The notes: generated by a model not told the origin, from the letters alone. DNA of 6,741 nucleotides from Candidatus Aminicenantota bacterium (GCA_030620655.1 JAUXEH010000153.1:1-6741), one strand, 5' to 3'. Numbered from the stretch's first letter, positions 1 to 6,637 are shown. Made by a program: numbers and translations.

Positions 1-2013
1 GGAGACCCGGAGACGGCCCTGGCCCAACCCGGTTCGATCCTGATCACCCCCGCGGTCGCTGAAAAATATTTCGGCAGCCTGGATGTCCTGGGGAAGGTGC
101 TTCACGGCGAAGACGACAGGTCGTTCAAGGTGACGGGGATCATCCGGGAGCTCCCGGACAATTCCCACTTCCATTTCGATCTGATGGCCTCGTCTATGGG
201 CTACCCCCCGAGCAAGGCGCCCGACTGGTTCAGCAACGGCACCTTCACTTATCTTGTGCTGGATGAGAGCGCTACGGTCGCCCAGCTGCAGGAGAAACTC
301 CCCGCACTCTCCAAGCAGTACATCGAGCCGACCATCAAGGAAGGCTTTGGCATGAGTTTCGATAAGTTCCTGGAGACCGGTAATTTCTTCGGATTCATTG
401 CCCAGCCTCTGCTCGACCTCCACCTTCATTCCACCGCGGACAACGATTGGGAGACGACAGGGAGCTACAACACGGTCGTCATCTTCGCGGCCATCGCAAT
501 CGTGATCCTGATCGTGGCCTGTATCAATTTCACTAACCTGGCCACCGCAAGGGCCAGCAAGCGCGCCAACGAGGTCGGGATCCGCAAGGTCGTAGGCTCC
601 CAGAGGCGGCAGTTGGTGCAGCAGTTCTTGACCGAATCTCTTTTCCTGAGCCTAGTGGCCTTTGCGATCGCCCTGGTTCTGGTGAGCATCGCCCTGCCGG
701 CATTCAACCAGATCATGGACAAGGAGATCTCCATGGCCGTGCTGGGGACCTGGTACGTCCTGCCGCTCATGGTGGTGTTTGCGCTATCCGTCGGGATCCT
801 GGCCGGTGTGTACCCCGCCTTCATGCTGGCGGCGTTCCGGCCAGTGGCGGTGCTCAAGGGAAAGATGCAGTCCAGTGTAAGGGAACGCAGGTTCCGCAAT
901 GTCCTGATCGTTTTCCAGTTTTTCACCACGGTCGTCCTCTTCATCGGCACGATCGTGATCTTCAACCAGCTCCACTTCATGCGGAACAAGGATCTGGGGT
1001 TTGACAAGGAGCACATCGTGGTCATCCAGAATGCCCACATGATCGGGGACCAGCAGGAGGCCTTCAAGGCCGAGCTCAGGAAAAATCCCGACATCCTGGG
1101 CGCGGCCTATTCGGCCACGGGGCCGTTCATGAGCCTGACTGCGCAGATCTACCGCAGGGAGGGGCAGGACATCCAGACCAACTACACCCTGGTCAACATC
1201 GAGGTGGATCACGACTACTTGGACACCTACCGACTGGAGATGAAAGATGGGCGGTTCTTCTCCCGGAAAAACACCACAGACAATACGGCGATGATACTGA
1301 ACGAGGCCGCTGTACGGGCTTTGGGGATGGAGGAGCCGATCATCGGGAAGCAGTTGCTCTGGCTGACCGATGAGGGGATCTCGTTCACCATCATCGGGAC
1401 GGTCAGGGACTTTCATATACAGTCGCTGCATGAGGCCATCCGGCCCATGGTCATGACCCTCAATCGGCCCGCTCCGATGCGTCTGTTGTCCCTGCGTATC
1501 AGCCCGGGGGAGACCGAGAAGACACTGGGTTTCGTAGAAGATCAGTGGAAAGCCTTCAGCCCGCCTCAGCCTGTCGACTATGTGTTCCTGGATGAACGCT
1601 TCGACAGGGGATACAGGTCTGAGATACAGGCCGGGAATGTTTTTTCCGCCTTCGCGGGATTGGCCATCTTGATCGCCTGCCTGGGGCTTTTCGGTCTGGC
1701 CTCGTTCATGGCCGAGCAGAAGACCAAGGAGATCGGAGTACGGAAGGTGCTGGGGGCTTCGGTGCCGGGGATCGTGATGCTGCTCTCGAAAGAGTATGTG
1801 AAGTGGCTGGTGGTGGCCAACCTGCTGGCCTGGCCGCTGGCCTACTATGCCATGCACAACTGGCTGCAGGATTTTGCCTTCCGGACCGGGCTCACAGTGT
1901 GGCCTTTCCTGATCGCCGGGGGGATGGCCCTGCTTGTCGCGCTCCTGACGGTGAGTTACCAGTCTATCAAGGCAGCCCTGGCCCACCCGATTAAAAGCCT
2001 GCGCTACGCGTGA
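1..2013 (+). CDS. ABC transporter permease, MacB/FtsX type, 3' part (N-terminus outside window)
   Basis: The reading frame is open from base 1 and codes for 670 residues before the TGA stop. Full-length relatives have about 800 residues, so roughly 130, including the first membrane helix, lie to the left. The visible part begins inside a MacB-type periplasmic core domain (ITPAVAEKYFG, then VTGIIRELPDNSHFHFD). FtsX-like helices follow at about residues 158-180, 214-236 and 251-278, then a second half starts with a helix at 300-321, a second periplasmic domain, and helices at 547-568, 599-618 and 633-653. The two halves are internal duplicates: EVGIRKVVGS (191-200) matches EIGVRKVLGAS (577-587), the cytoplasmic coupling segment expected to touch the ATPase. 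Such permeases work with a MacB/LolD-like ATPase in export or mechanotransmission; the substrate cannot be told, and no ATPase gene is visible. A GTG at 97 is an internal Val codon, not the start. Confidence 0.93.
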   Translation, partial: GDPETALAQPGSILITPAVAEKYFGSLDVLGKVLHGEDDRSFKVTGIIRELPDNSHFHFDLMASSMGYPPSKAPDWFSNGTFTYLVLDESATVAQLQEKLPALSKQYIEPTIKEGFGMSFDKFLETGNFFGFIAQPLLDLHLHSTADNDWETTGSYNTVVIFAAIAIVILIVACINFTNLATARASKRANEVGIRKVVGSQRRQLVQQFLTESLFLSLVAFAIALVLVSIALPAFNQIMDKEISMAVLGTWYVLPLMVVFALSVGILAGVYPAFMLAAFRPVAVLKGKMQSSVRERRFRNVLIVFQFFTTVVLFIGTIVIFNQLHFMRNKDLGFDKEHIVVIQNAHMIGDQQEAFKAELRKNPDILGAAYSATGPFMSLTAQIYRREGQDIQTNYTLVNIEVDHDYLDTYRLEMKDGRFFSRKNTTDNTAMILNEAAVRALGMEEPIIGKQLLWLTDEGISFTIIGTVRDFHIQSLHEAIRPMVMTLNRPAPMRLLSLRISPGETEKTLGFVEDQWKAFSPPQPVDYVFLDERFDRGYRSEIQAGNVFSAFAGLAILIACLGLFGLASFMAEQKTKEIGVRKVLGASVPGIVMLLSKEYVKWLVVANLLAWPLAYYAMHNWLQDFAFRTGLTVWPFLIAGGMALLVALLTVSYQSIKAALAHPIKSLRYA

Positions 2014-2052
2014 CCGCACCGGCAGGGCACGGCGGCGCAGTAAAAAATTGTG

Positions 2053-2083
2053 CCTGTCCCCTTTTGGGGCCTGTCCCCTTTTT
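2053..2083. repeat. Duplicated CCTGTCCCCTTTT intergenic element
   Basis: CCTGTCCCCTTTT occurs at 2053-2065 and again at 2070-2082, separated by GGGG, giving a 17-bp period. The element starts about 40 bases after the permease stop. Similar GGGGACAGGC-type words are, from memory, frequent intergenic repeats in several phyla and are sometimes linked to REP-type transposases; no transposase is present here, so membership of a dispersed family is an inference. It lies inside an in-frame upward extension of the next gene, which argues against starting that gene near 2010. Confidence 0.6.
2066..2083 (+). terminator. Possible intrinsic terminator after the permease gene
   Basis: GGGG (2066-2069), a five-base loop and CCCC (2075-2078) are followed directly by TTTTT (2079-2083). 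The stem is only 4 bp but all GC, and it sits 53 bases after the permease stop on the correct strand. The reverse strand lacks a T run after the stem, so any termination would act on + transcripts only. The short stem keeps confidence low. Confidence 0.4.
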
Positions 2084-2092
2084 CTCCTGGCC

Positions 2093-2122
2093 TTGCCATG
2101 ATTCGAGCCAACAAGGTAAGAT
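2093..2122 (+). promoter_or_regulatory. Candidate sigma70-type promoter for the small membrane protein gene
   Basis: TTGCCA (2093-2098) and TAAGAT (2117-2122) are separated by 18 bases. The -10 matches the TAnnnT core. Transcription would begin near 2129, giving a leader of about 10 bases with no clear Shine-Dalgarno. It lies after the possible permease terminator, which fits independent expression of the downstream gene, though read-through cannot be excluded. Confidence 0.33.
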
Positions 2123-2138
2123 AGAAAAAGTTACGCAC

Positions 2139-2702
2139 ATGTTTAAAGACATAGGTCAGCATAAAATCGATCCCCGGGACCGGGCCGTCAAGCTGTTTGT
2201 GCTGACCACCTCGACCATCGTGTTCGCACTGATCATTTACATGGTGCTGCTGCTGGCCAACGTCATCCCCACGGCCGAGAGCCGGGAATACCAACGAAGG
2301 ATACGGCGAGGGCAGGAGATCCTCGAGATCCTGGATATGCAGGTCGTAGAAGCGGGCTTTATTCGGAAAGCCACCAGCGCCCAAAAAGACATCTACATGC
2401 CGCAGCTGGTCCTGCAACTGGCAAATTCGTCGAAAAAGAAGTTTACGCAGATCATCCTGGAATGCCGCTTTTCCAGAGGGGATCAGTTCATTTGTGGGGG
2501 GAGATCCTATGCGAACGAGTTCGAGCCGGGAGAGGTTCGCAGAGTATCGGTTAAATGTGTGGAGTCCGGTTTCACCGGAGCCGTTATCTATGGGATCGGG
2601 CTCGAAGACGCCAGGCAGGGCTTGGAATATGAAATTGTCCTCAAGACCGAAGAAATCAGCGTCATCGCCCTCTCCGATTCCCTTACATTCAAGTTACTAT
2701 AA
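2139..2702 (+). CDS. Small single-pass membrane protein with Ig-like/FxLYD-like extracytoplasmic domain, function unknown
   Basis: This encodes 187 residues from ATG 2139 to TAA. The frame stays open upstream to 2010, but that stretch crosses the CCTGTCCCC repeat, is rich in Cys and Pro, and looks non-coding; MFKDIGQHKIDPRDR is a natural N-terminus. Residues 1-17 are charged, 18-41 form one hydrophobic helix ending LLLANVIP, 47-65 are a charged helical stretch (ESREYQRRIRRGQEIL), and 88-170 look like a beta sandwich (PQLVLQLANSS, FTQIILECRF, FEPGEVRRVSVKC). That pattern resembles FxLYD or other Ig-like domains that follow a membrane anchor in many bacteria, but I do not recognise a named family. 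Cys109, Cys119 and Cys140 could allow a disulfide outside the membrane. The TAA is followed at once by the last codons of the opposing kinase gene. Shadow frames on the same DNA look random. Confidence 0.8.
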   Translation: MFKDIGQHKIDPRDRAVKLFVLTTSTIVFALIIYMVLLLANVIPTAESREYQRRIRRGQEILEILDMQVVEAGFIRKATSAQKDIYMPQLVLQLANSSKKKFTQIILECRFSRGDQFICGGRSYANEFEPGEVRRVSVKCVESGFTGAVIYGIGLEDARQGLEYEIVLKTEEISVIALSDSLTFKLL

Positions 2703-4070
2703 ATCGCGCTCCGTGAGGACGATGTCGTCGCGGACATAGACGATGTTGGTCTCTCTCAGCATGCTCTGGAACTCATCAGGCGAGAGGTCATCACGAACCA
2801 CTGCTTCGACCGATCTGCCGATGTAGAGCTTTTTATTGATGTTGTCGACCATGCTGTTGACCCGGATGTAGAGATTGGCCTGGGTCTTATCCGCAACCAC
2901 GGTGATCTTGTTATCTTTGACGCGGATGGCGCGCACCCCTTCGAATCTGGAGACCTTGGACACCAGGTTCTTAAGCATCCGGCGTTTCCGGTTTCGGATG
3001 TAGCGAAATATCACAAGGCCGACGATGCCCATCCAGAGCAGTGTCGCCCATGGGATGTCTGTGAACAGCAGGATGGCTACCGCGACCAGAGCCGCAGCGG
3101 CAAGAGCGATCACTTTGGATCCGACCGGTATCGAGGTCCTTATCCAGTATTTGATCTCCTCGAACTTATGGCCGGGGATGAGGGTCCGCCGGACTCCGGA
3201 TTCGATGTCGGCCCGCAGATGTTTGAGGTCCATTGCCAGCGCGGCCGCGTCTTCATACCGGTCCTCGGATCGTTTGCGCAGGCAGCGGGAAATTATACGG
3301 TGCAGCTCGGGCGGAAGATTCTTCCGGATCACCGTGATCGGTTTGACCTCGTCGAAGGCAATGGAATGCATGGTATCCAGGGGGGAATCGCCTTTGAAGG
3401 GAAGCTCTCCGGTGACCATCTCATAAAGGACGATCCCCAGAGAGAACACATCGGAGGTGTAGGTCAGTTCCTGCCCGCGTGCCTGTTCCGGACTCATGTA
3501 GGCGATGGTTCCCATCACAGTGCCGGCCATGGTCTGAGCCATGGTCTGCGTGCGAGTTCTGTTGGGCCAGGTCTCGGTCCCGGTGGCATCCGCATCAGGC
3601 TCCAACAGCTTGGCCAATCCGAAGTCGAGGATCTTGGTGTGGCCGTCCCGTGTGACCATGATGTTGTCGGATTTGATGTCCCTGTGGATGATCTTGGATT
3701 TGTGGGCCTTGGAAAGACCCTCGGCGGCTTGATACGCAATCTCGACCGAGCCGATGAGGTCCAACTCCTGGTTGGTGATCAGCTGGCTGACGGTGTGGCC
3801 CTCGACGAATTCCATGGCTATGAAGGTGGTGCCGTCCACCTCATCGATGTCATAGACCTGGGCGATGGCGGGGTGCTGGATGGAGGCGGCGGCACGCGCC
3901 TCCTGCTGGAAGCGGCGCAGGCGGTCCGGACTGGCGGTGAGCTCCGGTTTGAGGACCTTGAGCGCCACCGGCCGCTTGAGCTTCTGGTCCTGGGCACGGT
4001 ACACGACACCCATGCCGCCTTTTCCCAGCAGTTCCTCGATCTTATAGTGCTTGATGCTTTTCCCGACCAT
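2697..4070 (-). CDS. Membrane Ser/Thr protein kinase (PknB type) with C-terminal membrane hairpin and unassigned cytoplasmic domain
   Basis: This 457-residue protein has a complete Hanks-type kinase domain at about 9-285: glycine loop GKGGMG (16-21), Lys38 in VALKVL, Glu57 as the likely helix C partner, HRDIKSDN (129-136, catalytic Asp131), DFG (149-151) and SPE (193-195). It should transfer phosphate from ATP to Ser/Thr on cytoplasmic targets. The activation segment is long (about 44 residues from DFG to SPE) and Thr-rich. Two hydrophobic helices, 318-336 and 343-358, are joined by a very short loop. The segment RYIRNRKRRMLK just after the second is strongly positive, so the C-terminal 100 residues should face the cytoplasm rather than act as an outside sensor. 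That tail (376-457) looks alpha/beta and has no PASTA, TPR or beta-propeller signature; I cannot assign it. ATG 4070 sits about 20 bases after a good promoter; the ribosome site is weak. The gene overlaps the convergent gene by 6 bp. Confidence 0.93.
   Translation of the reverse strand: MVGKSIKHYKIEELLGKGGMGVVYRAQDQKLKRPVALKVLKPELTASPDRLRRFQQEARAAASIQHPAIAQVYDIDEVDGTTFIAMEFVEGHTVSQLITNQELDLIGSVEIAYQAAEGLSKAHKSKIIHRDIKSDNIMVTRDGHTKILDFGLAKLLEPDADATGTETWPNRTRTQTMAQTMAGTVMGTIAYMSPEQARGQELTYTSDVFSLGIVLYEMVTGELPFKGDSPLDTMHSIAFDEVKPITVIRKNLPPELHRIISRCLRKRSEDRYEDAAALAMDLKHLRADIESGVRRTLIPGHKFEEIKYWIRTSIPVGSKVIALAAAALVAVAILLFTDIPWATLLWMGIVGLVIFRYIRNRKRRMLKNLVSKVSRFEGVRAIRVKDNKITVVADKTQANLYIRVNSMVDNINKKLYIGRSVEAVVRDDLSPDEFQSMLRETNIVYVRDDIVLTERDL
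3526..3548 (-). repeat. 12-bp tandem duplication in the kinase activation loop
   Basis: GCCATGGTCTG occurs at 3526-3536 and 3538-3548 with a 12-base period, in frame with the smaller kinase. It encodes Gln-Thr-Met-Ala twice (residues 175-182), between DFG and SPE, adding a potential phospho-Thr. It looks like a small in-frame slippage event. Confidence 0.8.
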
Positions 4071-4090
4071 ACGCCTAGACTTCCGCCTAT

Positions 4091-4119
4091 CCTATACCAT
4101 AGGACTCCCTTCCGGTCAA
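4091..4119 (-). promoter_or_regulatory. Sigma70-type promoter for the smaller kinase gene
   Basis: Read on the - strand, TTGACC (4119-4114) is followed after 17 bases by TATAGG (4096-4091); the overlapping TAGGAT (4094-4089) also fits TAnnnT. Transcription would start near 4084, leaving a leader of only about 14 bases before ATG 4070 and little room for a ribosome site. This is the best-matching promoter in the window and implies that the smaller kinase does not depend on read-through from the larger one. Confidence 0.55.
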
Positions 4120-4354
4120 TCTGGTTTTATGCTCTGGATTTGCGCTCCTACAATTAGAACGTATTGATATTATTATAGTTATCTTCTCATAAAGCATAAT
4201 AAAAACGGCTTAAAGTTCACTTTTTGATGCCAGAAACGCACATATAGGAGAGATTAAAGTATCGATTTGGCCCCCAAAAAGCTTGATTTAAGCCAATATT
4301 TGTAGGCATTTAAGACAGTATTTTCTTTGTTTTAAGTAAGTTCTGATTGTCGGA
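4120..4354. other. AT-rich intergenic region without a recognisable gene
   Basis: Between the two kinase genes the composition drops sharply to AT-rich. I found no credible ORF with coding character, no tRNA fold and no known RNA motif on either strand. It holds several TTTAAG words (for example ATTTAAG at 4287-4293 and 4309-4315), a TATAAT on the - strand at 4177-4172 without a good -35, and a weak 4-bp stem followed by five T on the - strand (4294-4276). Regulatory spacer, an undetected small RNA or a decayed insertion are all possible. Confidence 0.6.
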
Positions 4355-4374
4355 GCGCGAGCTGTGGCTAGCGC
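4355..4374 (-). terminator. GC-rich hairpin downstream of the larger kinase gene
   Basis: Bases 4355-4362 pair with 4367-4374 in seven of eight positions (one G-A mismatch) around a four-base loop. On the - strand this lies 35 bases after the kinase stop. There is no T run after it, so it may be a 3'-end-stabilising or Rho-assisted structure rather than a classic terminator. The arms overlap a 10-bp direct repeat, AGCGCGAGCT, at 4354-4363 and 4370-4379. Confidence 0.35.
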
Positions 4375-4408
4375 GAGCTATTGCGGCGGCCATGGCCGGG
4401 GAGCGGGG

Positions 4409-6451
4409 CTATCTCTCCGGCCCTGCCCCCTGCGCGGCCTGCTCGTAAAGCACGGCCGCCTTCAGGAAATATTCTGCGGCCGCGCGGTAATCCCTGCTGT
4501 TCAGATTTCTGTCGGCCCGGGTTTCGAGGGCCTTCGCTTCCGCGTATAGGTTGACCGACTTCGAAGCCCCGGCCCGGTCCGCCTTCTCCCTTCGGTTCAC
4601 CACCAGGCCTCGCAGGGCCAGCACACACTCCGCGCCTCCCTCACAGTCCTCGTTCAAGGTGAAGACCTCTCCGGCCAGGGAGTAGAGGATCCCGGCTCTG
4701 GCGAAGTCCCTAGCCTGGTACGCCCGGTCGGCATCCTCGCGCGTCTTGTTGGCTAGGCCCAAAAGGACGCTTTCATCCGCCTCAGGGCGTGAGGACTCGA
4801 ACACAGGCCAGGTCCGCCCCACCTCTGTTCGGTTCCTGTCCGCGACTTCCTTGACCTGGATCTGGGGGAGGAGCCGGTTGAGGCGGTTTATGGCCGATCC
4901 GTAATGATACTCGGCCTGCTTTTTGTCCCCCGTCTCCCTGAGCTCGTTCCATTTCTTGATGTCGGCTGCGACCTTTGTCCATTCTTCCTTGAAGGGTTCA
5001 TCCGCATCCATGGATTCCAGGGCCTTGTCCACACCGGCAATGAACTCCTCCACGTCTTCCTCAGAAAGCAGCTTCAGAATATTGGCCGTGCCGAAGCTGA
5101 GAACCCGCATGATCCCCTGGGCCTTCTGATACTCGCTGACCCCTTCGCCGAAGTACTGCTCTGAGAACTTGATGATCTTGGAGAAGTCCATGGCCCCAAA
5201 GGCTTTGAGCTGCTCGTCCCCGGGCGGCCTGGGAACCACTACAAAGTCCGTCTCGGGGATCGCCCTGGACTCTCTCTGGCCTTCGACGCGTTCCCTGAGT
5301 GCTGCGCGGCTCTCCGTCAGATCGGGCACCCGCTTCATGTCGCGGCTCACCTTCCAGACCACGCCTGCGGAGGCCAGGAGTATGATCATCAGGAAGCCGA
5401 TCACCATCACCCTCCGGGGCTTGAACGAGACGGTGATCTCTTTTTTCGTGTCGGTCTTCTTCTCGCTCCGGGGGATGACCCTCTCCATGGTGGGGATCCC
5501 CTGCTCGATGTTCGAAAGGTCCTTGAGCAGGTCCTCGGCCGACTGGTACCGGTTCGCCTTATCCTTCTCCAGGCATCTGAGGATCACATGGCACAGGTCC
5601 TCGGACACCTGGGCGTTAAACTCGCAGGGATCCACGGGACTTTCCTCCCTGTGCTTGATGGCTATGCTGAGGGGTGTCTCGCCTTTGAACGGCACCCGGC
5701 CGGTCACCATCTCGTACAGGATCACACCCATGGCGTAGATGTCGGCCCGGTGGTCCACGTCCGAGGCCTCGGCCTGCTCCGGTGCCATGTATTCCGGCGT
5801 CCCCACCAGCACCCCGGTCATGGTCACGCCCTTGGAGTACAGGGAGCGAGCAATCCCGAAGTCCATGACCTTGACGTTGCCGTCGTTGTCGATCATGATG
5901 TTCTGGGGCTTGAGGTCGCGGTGGACTACCCCCAGGCGGTGGGATTCAACTAGCCCCTCGCATATCTGACGGCCGATGGCCACCGCCGTCCCCACGCTCA
6001 GCTCCCGGGTCATCCGGATCATGCGCTTGAGGTCCTGGCCCGCCACATACTCCATGGTGATGAAGTGAAGCTTCCCGTGTTCTCCCAGGTCGTAGAGCCG
6101 GCAGATGTTGCGGTGGGTGACCTTACGGGCCAGCCGGAGCTCGTTGTTGAAGCGCTCGATGGTGTGCGTATCGAAGGCGATCTCGGGCCGGATGAGCTTG
6201 AGGGCGACCTTTTCGTTGACCTTCTGGTCGAAGACCTTGTAGACCGTGCCCATGCCGCCCCCGCCCAGCTCCTCGATCACCTCATAGCGGTCGGAGATCA
6301 CGGTGCCGCGGTGTATGCCCTCCATGATGTACCTGAGCGTGTCCTTGTCATAGGCAATCGTCTCCTGCTGGTCCATGGTAAGAGGCATCCCACAGCGGCC
6401 GCAGTAGTTGGTGTCGGCCGGATTGTCGTAGCTGCATCGCGAGCACTTCAT
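4409..6451 (-). CDS. Zinc-ribbon Ser/Thr protein kinase with one membrane helix and C-terminal TPR-like sensor region
   Basis: This 680-residue protein starts with a zinc ribbon (C3-x2-C6 and C17-x2-C20, ending CGMPL). The kinase domain spans about 55-315: GGGGMG loop (63-68), Lys85 in VALKLI, Glu104, HRDLKPQN (177-184, catalytic Asp179), DFG (197-199), GTPEYMAPE (217-225). All residues needed for activity are present, and its compact activation loop contains Thr210 and Thr212. A basic stretch precedes one hydrophobic helix (347-365), so residues 366-680 should lie outside the cytoplasm. This part is mostly helical; near its end two related blocks (about 571-600 and 644-673, each with AD-R...RD-ARA/RAA...Y) look like TPR-type repeats. 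The ligand and substrate are unknown. ATG 6451 directly begins the ribbon, which fixes the start; GAGAGA at 6466-6461 is a weak ribosome site. It is oriented like the smaller kinase 338 bases downstream but appears separately transcribed. Confidence 0.94.
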   Translation of the reverse strand: MKCSRCSYDNPADTNYCGRCGMPLTMDQQETIAYDKDTLRYIMEGIHRGTVISDRYEVIEELGGGGMGTVYKVFDQKVNEKVALKLIRPEIAFDTHTIERFNNELRLARKVTHRNICRLYDLGEHGKLHFITMEYVAGQDLKRMIRMTRELSVGTAVAIGRQICEGLVESHRLGVVHRDLKPQNIMIDNDGNVKVMDFGIARSLYSKGVTMTGVLVGTPEYMAPEQAEASDVDHRADIYAMGVILYEMVTGRVPFKGETPLSIAIKHREESPVDPCEFNAQVSEDLCHVILRCLEKDKANRYQSAEDLLKDLSNIEQGIPTMERVIPRSEKKTDTKKEITVSFKPRRVMVIGFLMIILLASAGVVWKVSRDMKRVPDLTESRAALRERVEGQRESRAIPETDFVVVPRPPGDEQLKAFGAMDFSKIIKFSEQYFGEGVSEYQKAQGIMRVLSFGTANILKLLSEEDVEEFIAGVDKALESMDADEPFKEEWTKVAADIKKWNELRETGDKKQAEYHYGSAINRLNRLLPQIQVKEVADRNRTEVGRTWPVFESSRPEADESVLLGLANKTREDADRAYQARDFARAGILYSLAGEVFTLNEDCEGGAECVLALRGLVVNRREKADRAGASKSVNLYAEAKALETRADRNLNSRDYRAAAEYFLKAAVLYEQAAQGAGPER

Positions 6452-6472
6452 GGCTGTATGTCTCTCGTTTTT

Positions 6473-6487
6473 ATCCTATATATATAG
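6473..6487 (-). promoter_or_regulatory. Candidate -10 region of the larger kinase gene
   Basis: The - strand reads CTATATATATAGGAT; TAGGAT at 6478-6473 fits TAnnnT and lies 21 bases from ATG 6451. The same TATAGGATA string occurs at the smaller kinase promoter. No convincing -35 hexamer is visible at the usual distance, so the exact start is uncertain. The 12-bp palindrome CTATATATATAG (6476-6487) overlaps it and would melt easily. Confidence 0.4.
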
Positions 6488-6545
6488 AACGAAAAAATGG
6501 GCACTTGGGTTGCTCGACCCTGATCCATCCCCTTTCAAATTAGAG

Positions 6546-6559
6546 CACTCCCGGGAGTG
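6546..6559. promoter_or_regulatory. Perfect 14-bp palindrome, candidate operator
   Basis: CACTCCCGGGAGTG is a perfect inverted repeat with no spacer, in the 186-base region between the divergent larger kinase and HTH genes. It is about 95 bases upstream of the kinase ATG and 78 upstream of the HTH ATG, so a dimeric regulator bound here could affect both. The DNA-binding protein encoded next door is an obvious but untested candidate. Confidence 0.4.
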
Positions 6560-6599
6560 GTTGTCAATGAAGAGCCAGATGAATTGTGACATCTTCGCC

Positions 6600-6631
6600 T
6601 TGACTCCCCTACCAGTCTGTGTTTGTATAAT
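6600..6631 (+). promoter_or_regulatory. Candidate promoter of the HTH gene, leaderless layout
   Basis: TTGACT (6600-6605) and a perfect TATAAT (6626-6631) are separated by 20 bases, longer than the usual 16-18. The -10 ends six bases before ATG 6638, so the expected transcription start falls on or next to the A of the start codon. No ribosome site is possible in that gap. Confidence 0.5.
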
Positions 6632-6637
6632 GGATTC

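Noticed and set aside
97..2013. GTG at 97 as the start of the permease gene
   Set aside because: The frame is open from base 1 and the upstream residues (ITPAVAEKYFGSLDVLGKV) are typical of the periplasmic core domain, so the gene begins outside the window.
784..2019. 411-residue ORF antisense to the permease
   Set aside because: It lies wholly opposite a clear gene, is rich in His, Arg, Gly and Gln in the manner of antisense frames of GC-rich DNA, and has no recognisable domain.
2010..2138. N-terminal extension of the small membrane protein, overlapping the permease stop by 4 bp
   Set aside because: It translates the CCTGTCCCC repeat and possible terminator into a Cys/Pro-rich string with no plausible role; ATG 2139 gives a normal N-terminus and membrane anchor.
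3168..4157. 329-residue ORF antisense to the smaller kinase
   Set aside because: It mirrors the kinase codons, has a low-complexity Gly/Asp/Val/Leu composition and no domain signature; the kinase motifs are unambiguous on the other strand.
4276..4294. Intrinsic terminator on the - strand in the AT-rich gap
   Set aside because: GCTT/AAGC followed by five T is only a 4-bp stem with two AT pairs, too weak to call.
4387..4398. CGGCCATGGCCG palindrome just after the larger kinase gene
   Set aside because: No loop room and no T run for a terminator, and short GC palindromes of this kind are common in GC-rich DNA.
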